In this document: positions 59,758 through 64,000 of the stretch, piece by piece
Numbering within the stretch: the first letter of the stretch is position 1
Layout: each line of letters starts with the position of its first letter
Origin: Planctomycetaceae bacterium
GTDB lineage: Bacteria; Planctomycetota; Planctomycetia; Pirellulales; Pirellulaceae
Length of the DNA: 64,000 nucleotides
Reading direction: 5' to 3'
Assembly (NCBI GenBank): GCA_027487485.1
Contig: JAIYDN010000042.1
Location: 18,576-82,575 of the forward strand
Program-made: the position numbers and the translations under genes
Notes under the pieces: generated by a model
Database searches by the model: none
Told to the model about the DNA's origin: nothing
What the model saw: only the letters and a program-made list of their open reading frames with translations

Positions 59758-60558
59758 ATGTGTTCAATCGCACCAACAACTGTTAATCAATTACTCGGTA
59801 GCACTTTCAATGTTTCGGCAGGCGTGCCTGACGGAATGATCCACCTTACTCTTCCACGCTTGGGTCCGACGTGCAAGCGTTTGGGCATTGACTATGCCAA
59901 GGCCATTGTTGATTGGACCGAAGTCAGGCGACGAGGGAAACGCCATTGCTATCCTGTTTTCTCTGGTATCGTTATTCGATCTGAAAATCATGCCCGATTG
60001 CTTGAAGCCCTGGATGAAAAGTCGAAAAAGCGTGAACGAAAAATAGATAAGCTATCCGTTCTTACCGCACTGTTCACGTTGAATCGACGAGCTAAACGCT
60101 GCCGTGACATGGCACAAACGTCCTACCAAAAACGCATGCACGGTCTTGCTGGTAAAATGAAGCGTGAGAAAAATCAAATCTATGAAATAAAAGGCCAAGT
60201 TCTTGAACATCTTGTCCGTGCTGGACAACTTACTGGTGGCGAGTTTCATCGGTTTGGGGATGGCAACTGGGCAGAGATACTTGAGGGCGATGGATTTAGA
60301 TTCCATAGACCCGCACCGCCGCAAGTTAAAACTCCAAACGTGGTGCAATTGGAGAGTATCGAAGCAAAGCCAAAGTCTTCTAAGGAGCCAACCCTCGATG
60401 TCGCATATGAAGTCATTAAAAGATTTCTTGCGGACAAGGAGAAGGTAAAAGTCTACGAATGGTCAAACTACTCCAGACCAAAGCGTCGCTACCGATGGCG
60501 AGACGAAGCTGACGAAGACGGCTTCGACGAAGGTGATGATGAAGAACAAATCTTCTGA
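59758..60558 (+). CDS. Basic hypothetical protein behind a structured RNA
   Basis: A 266-residue protein with a basic helical middle (KSKKRERKIDKL, LNRRAKRCRDMAQ, GKMKREKNQIYEIK) and an acidic C-terminus. No catalytic motif known to me. The ATG follows the T-run of the RNA with no ribosome-binding site; a second in-frame ATG at 59836 is possible. The first 110 bases repeat ACGCTTGGGTCCG and GGAATGATCC found in the RNA. This suggests the protein binds the RNA and its own leader, an inference only. Confidence 0.6.
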   Translation: MCSIAPTTVNQLLGSTFNVSAGVPDGMIHLTLPRLGPTCKRLGIDYAKAIVDWTEVRRRGKRHCYPVFSGIVIRSENHARLLEALDEKSKKRERKIDKLSVLTALFTLNRRAKRCRDMAQTSYQKRMHGLAGKMKREKNQIYEIKGQVLEHLVRAGQLTGGEFHRFGDGNWAEILEGDGFRFHRPAPPQVKTPNVVQLESIEAKPKSSKEPTLDVAYEVIKRFLADKEKVKVYEWSNYSRPKRRYRWRDEADEDGFDEGDDEEQIF

Positions 60559-60667
60559 TTTATCGAACCGAAATACCAACTCAAGTATCTAGTCAATTGA
60601 ATAAGCGAGTCTTCATCAAAGTGGTTTTGTTGAAGCTAAGAATACCAAATAGTGCGTAGAGGTAGTC

Positions 60668-61108
60668 ATGGCAACGCCGTGGGAGCAGGCTGAAAATTTC
60701 GTCGAGTCTAAAGTGAAATGGTTCAAAGCACAGACCAAGAACGCAGTTCCAACTCGACCACTGGAGATACTGGAGAAGATCGCAGGAGCGTGGACGAGTG
60801 AGCCACTCGACATCCTCGATGTACCTGCATGGGTCTTCATCTATTCCCCGACCAGTGCAAATCAGTTGTACGAGTGGGCAGGAAACATTGGACCTACCGA
60901 CCTGGGACGGGCTGCTGTGGGATTTGCCAAACGGCATACGTTTAAGGCGAATGGAGGGATGGTTTTTCTTGGAGTAACGATTGACAAGGTACTCCGAATT
61001 CCATCCGTAATCGTGGTACGTCGAAGTGGCTTATTCATCTTTGACAAACCGGAAGACCAATACCGACTGCTTACGGAGGAGCAGTGGGATGAATACGCAA
61101 GAGGATGA
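60668..61108 (+). CDS. Hypothetical protein, 146 residues
   Basis: A soluble protein with the basic start VESKVKWFKAQTKNA, a hydrophobic aromatic middle (ILDVPAWVFIYSPTSANQLYEW) and a C-terminus with VVRRSGLFIFDKPEDQYR. No membrane segment or known motif. It stands alone between the RNA-linked gene and the resolvase. Unrecognised. Confidence 0.6.
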   Translation: MATPWEQAENFVESKVKWFKAQTKNAVPTRPLEILEKIAGAWTSEPLDILDVPAWVFIYSPTSANQLYEWAGNIGPTDLGRAAVGFAKRHTFKANGGMVFLGVTIDKVLRIPSVIVVRRSGLFIFDKPEDQYRLLTEEQWDEYARG

Positions 61109-61209
61109 TTGAGTCCTTTCATTTGAGTGTTCCATCGGTATCCAAAGCCCCTTCTGGGAGGCATGCGGTAATACAAATGGAAGTGGTATGAAAAGCAGAG
61201 TGTTTTTCC

Positions 61210-61239
61210 GAGTTGACGTGCGAAAGTCTACGTCAACTC
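61210..61239. promoter_or_regulatory. 10-bp perfect inverted repeat upstream of the resolvase
   Basis: GAGTTGACGT / ACGTCAACTC with a 10-base spacer, about 80 bases upstream of the small resolvase gene. It suits an operator or a resolvase site. Confidence 0.6.
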
Positions 61240-61320
61240 TCCTATACGATTTCAAGTCTTCTCCAGAAGCGTTTCTTGAGGAGCAGGTTTTAACTTCTTG
61301 TCCATCCTGGAGCCGTTAGT

Positions 61321-61911
61321 ATGACAGCAAAAGTTCCCGTTTCCCTTAACCAAGACCAAGACCAAGACCTCAGTAACGAGGCAAGTGCAAAGCAATTCGT
61401 AGCCACAATTCAATCACCACGAATCAAAGATCATGACCACAGGAGTAAGACCATGAAGAAGGCGGTGATCTACACCAGAACTAGCAGCAAACCTGAACTT
61501 GACCGAGACGGTCAGCGTGAAGACATCCTAGCAAGATTTGGAGGGGAGTACGAGATTGTTGGCGAGTACCATGACGTTGCCAGTGGCACCCAGGAGATTC
61601 AGGACCGCCCTGGCCTCAAAGCAATGCTCGACGCAGTTGCCAAAGGTGAGGTAGAAGTATTGGTATGCAGCGACCTCATACGACTCACTCGTCATCTATC
61701 ACCGGAGATCATTGGGACGATCCAAAAAGCCGGAGTGCAGATCGTGACGGCAGATGGAAGGGAGATCAGCCAAGCCGATCTGGCCGTCAACATGCTCATC
61801 AACCGGATGTCAATGACATTTGTGGAATCGCACAGCGAACGGACCAAGCGTGACATTCGTGCTGCTCGTGAACGCCGTGATCGAAAAGCGAATGACAACA
61901 GAAGGGAGTAA
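61321..61911 (+). CDS. Small serine recombinase (resolvase N-terminal domain)
   Basis: The recombinase domain starts at M45 (ATG 61453): AVIYTRTSSKPELDRDGQRED with the nucleophile Ser, then SGTQEIQDRPGLKAMLDAV, CSDLIRLTRHL and QKAGVQIVTADGREI. It lacks the C-terminal DNA-binding HTH of full resolvases and the zinc ribbon of large serine recombinases. The first 44 residues are an unusual extension; both ATGs have ribosome-binding sites (GGAG and AGGAG), so the true start is open. It may act with the large recombinase downstream. Confidence 0.82.
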   Translation: MTAKVPVSLNQDQDQDLSNEASAKQFVATIQSPRIKDHDHRSKTMKKAVIYTRTSSKPELDRDGQREDILARFGGEYEIVGEYHDVASGTQEIQDRPGLKAMLDAVAKGEVEVLVCSDLIRLTRHLSPEIIGTIQKAGVQIVTADGREISQADLAVNMLINRMSMTFVESHSERTKRDIRAARERRDRKANDNRRE

Positions 61912-62186
61912 CCAGAAAGCTAGGTTTTACAATTCTGCCTAGCCCGTGGTAGAATCATCTTCGTCGTGAGCTTCTTTTTGTAGCCGCTTTAGCGATGCTC
62001 CGACTTTAGCCTGCTGAGGGACGACGGCTCGAACCCCTCCGGGCAATCTGCGTGTTTTTCTGCATGAGTTGTGCGGAACCGGGGATTGTCTGGACATGTG
62101 GATCGGCTCTTTACCGTCGATGCTGCACTTCTTGATGTTTTCCCCGTCATCTCGATGATGTGAAGTTGTGAAATAGGGGGCAATCC
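61912..62186. other. Interval between two recombinase genes
   Basis: No gene. It contains CGGCTCGAACCCCTCCGGGC near 62028-62048, which resembles part of a tRNA T-arm but does not fold as one. It may be an attachment-site remnant; a full tRNA is not visible. Confidence 0.4.
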
Positions 62187-63899
62187 GTGGCAAAAAAAAT
62201 CATCTACGTCGTTGTGTACCTGCGGATGTCGGATATTTCGCAGGACACAAGTATTGAACAACAGCTTCAGCAAATCGAAGCATTTGCTTTGAGGGAAGGA
62301 TTCCAAATCCTCAGAATTTACAAGGATGAAGGGAAATCAGGATCGCATTCCGTTGAGAAGCGGATCAACTTTCTGGAAATGTTGTCGGATATTTCCTCTG
62401 GCAAGTTTCCAGAAATCCATGCAGTCTGTTGCCTTGATCTGTCTCGGTTTGGCCGTCTCGATTCCATTGAGGGGGCATTTGCCAAGAAGATTCTAAGAGA
62501 GGCAGGAGTGGTTCTCGCAACAGTCCTTGACGGTGTTATTGACTGGCGAGAACAAACAGACCGAATTGTTGATGCGGTATTGAGCGAAGCCCAACACGAT
62601 TTTTCTTTTAGACTCGGACAGAAGACTCTGAAAGGGAAGTTAAAAGCGTTTCAGGATGGTAATTCTTACGGATACAAGGTGCCATACGGATTTGCAAGAC
62701 TAATCACTGCTGACAACGGCTTGACTCGACTTGTTCATCGGACTGAGAAATTCTCAAAGCCGAAAGGATGGACGTGTGAGATCGTGAAGGGATTGCAGGA
62801 CGAAATCGAGATTGTTCAATGGATGTATCGGGAATTCGACGAGAAGGACGTTGGCTTTCGATGGCTGGCGTCAGAACTGAATCAAAAAAAGATTCAAAGT
62901 CCCACTGGAAAAAAGTGGCACTCAAAGGTTGTTCAGGAGATTTTGCAGAACGAGAAATATGTTGGTGATCTGACACTCGGCAAAAGTGGCGACGGAGAGT
63001 TTTGGCGGCTCTCTGGCGATGAAGTTGTGAGGGCTGAAGGAAAATCAGGCCAGAAGAAGTCTCCTCTCATTCGCAAAGGTGTACTACCGCAAATTGTGGA
63101 AATAGAGTTGTTTGACCGTGTGCAGAAGAAGATTAAAGCAAGGAGAGCGTCCGGGAGTTACGGTACAAAAAAGGGTGGATATATCCTAAAGGACATTCTG
63201 TACTGTGGATCATGTGGTCGTCCACTCTATGGAAACCGCAACACCAGTAAGCCGGGGACTGTGAAGAGGAAATCAGGGAAGACGATCTACGTCTGCAAGA
63301 CGGCCATCAACTACGGCAAAAGCTGTGACTGTGGGCAATGGTCCGTATTTGAATCGGAGATGCTTGAATTCCTCAGTTTTTACGGAACTCAACTAATTGA
63401 TCCTGAAGAGTTGAAAAGGGCCATAAACGCAAAACCAAATCCTCCGGTTCAAAAGCAAGTGGCCCAGATTCGACGTGCTTTGGATGACCTTGCAAAGAAA
63501 ATCGACAGGGGAACGGAGAATTTCCTTGTTGCTCCAATGGAACTGACGGCTGAGTTGTCAAACAAATTGCAAACGTGGAAAGCCGAACGCACAACACTCG
63601 AAAACGAATTACACGAGTACCTTGTGGAAAAACCGGAACTCGACCAAATCCGAAAGTTGGTGGACTTGAGGGACCAATTGCTTACGCTTCCGACGACTGA
63701 GCGGGAATTGTCGATCAGCAAGGATTCTTTTCGGCGACTGATGCGGGAATGCGGGGTGCGGGTTGATGTCTGGTGGAAGCGGTCATCGGACAACCGATGG
63801 GAAGTAGAACGAATTCGCCTTCAGATTGGTAAGAGAACCATTGAGTTTTCTGGCTTCGCCCCACAATTGTTTACCCTCGCTTCGGAAATGGTGTGGTGA
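62187..63899 (+). CDS. Large serine recombinase
   Basis: A 570-residue protein. Catalytic domain at 1-150: VVVYLRMSDISQDTS with the nucleophile Ser, KDEGKSGS, CLDLSRFGRLDS. The recombinase domain follows (DGNSYGYKVPYGFARL, WMYREFDEKDVG, KVVQEILQNEKYVGDL). A zinc ribbon with CGSCGRPLYGNRN and CKTAINYGKSCDC lies near 340-400. A coiled coil then runs from about 410 to 490. This is the layout of phage and ICE integrases that catalyse attP-attB exchange. It is the likeliest candidate for mobilising the right part of the region. Confidence 0.93.
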   Translation: MAKKIIYVVVYLRMSDISQDTSIEQQLQQIEAFALREGFQILRIYKDEGKSGSHSVEKRINFLEMLSDISSGKFPEIHAVCCLDLSRFGRLDSIEGAFAKKILREAGVVLATVLDGVIDWREQTDRIVDAVLSEAQHDFSFRLGQKTLKGKLKAFQDGNSYGYKVPYGFARLITADNGLTRLVHRTEKFSKPKGWTCEIVKGLQDEIEIVQWMYREFDEKDVGFRWLASELNQKKIQSPTGKKWHSKVVQEILQNEKYVGDLTLGKSGDGEFWRLSGDEVVRAEGKSGQKKSPLIRKGVLPQIVEIELFDRVQKKIKARRASGSYGTKKGGYILKDILYCGSCGRPLYGNRNTSKPGTVKRKSGKTIYVCKTAINYGKSCDCGQWSVFESEMLEFLSFYGTQLIDPEELKRAINAKPNPPVQKQVAQIRRALDDLAKKIDRGTENFLVAPMELTAELSNKLQTWKAERTTLENELHEYLVEKPELDQIRKLVDLRDQLLTLPTTERELSISKDSFRRLMRECGVRVDVWWKRSSDNRWEVERIRLQIGKRTIEFSGFAPQLFTLASEMVW

Positions 63900-64000
63900 G
63901 GGGATCTGAAAGGGCGCTGGACCATCAAGGGTTGGCCCGGCTTGAGTCGCCCTAATGCAGAATAAATTCGTGTGGTTTCGATCGATTCCGTTGCAGACAA

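Noticed and set aside
62028..62048. tRNA T-arm-like sequence CTCGAACCCC
   Set aside because: Flanking bases do not form a T-stem or cloverleaf; kept only as a possible attachment-site remnant.

Overview
The window looks like a planctomycete chromosome (Pirellulaceae-like) carrying a large accessory or mobile region. The evidence is indirect: a Ser/Thr kinase fused to leucine-rich and TPR repeats next to an ECF sigma factor, GYF_2-type domain proteins with a single membrane span, moderate GC, and several secreted proteins without homologues I recognise. No rRNA or intact tRNA is visible.

Positions 1-20.9 kb (plus strand) are a defence island. It opens inside a class 1 DISARM operon: the 3' end of drmD, an extra PIN-type nuclease gene, then drmMI, drmA, drmB and drmC, nearly all overlapping or abutting. 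Next is a tightly coupled three-gene prokaryotic Argonaute operon: a stand-alone Argonaute N-terminal/APAZ-like protein, a MID-PIWI protein without the catalytic aspartate, and a separate SIR2-domain protein. It is followed by a membrane-anchored class 3 lipase, a dGTPase-like HD protein whose HD motif reads HS, a protein joining an AbiJ-NTD3-like domain to a TIR/deoxyribosyltransferase-like domain, and small unknowns.

Positions 20.9-32.8 kb hold a duplicated small-gene block (two paralogues plus a truncated gene copy), an endonuclease/exonuclease/phosphatase-family protein, and a planctomycete signalling cluster (ECF sigma factor, kinase-LRR-TPR, secreted proteins, GYF_2/LRR membrane proteins).

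Positions 33-54 kb are the mobile-element core, mostly on the minus strand: a thioredoxin/zincin operon, a GHKL-type ATP-binding protein, a tyrosine recombinase, a RuvB-like AAA+ ATPase, an ArdC-like antirestriction protein, a primase-helicase replication protein, HTH proteins, ParB-domain proteins (one fused to a DNA methyltransferase) and a DnaC/IstB-like AAA ATPase. Many genes are separate cassettes ending in a hairpin terminator and beginning with one shared 5' element (TAGACCCATTGTACCC type). I count about 16 copies between 21.6 and 54.1 kb. One copy precedes a 330-bp stretch without ORFs that looks like a structured RNA.

Positions 55-64 kb (plus strand) contain small unknown genes separated by related GCCAGGA/TCCTGG hairpins and exact direct repeats, a frameshifted paralogue of the 19.4-kb gene, a candidate structured RNA that shares sequence with the start of the basic protein gene behind it, a small resolvase-like protein and a large serine recombinase. 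Presence of both tyrosine and serine recombinases suggests layered insertions. Element ends were not identified.
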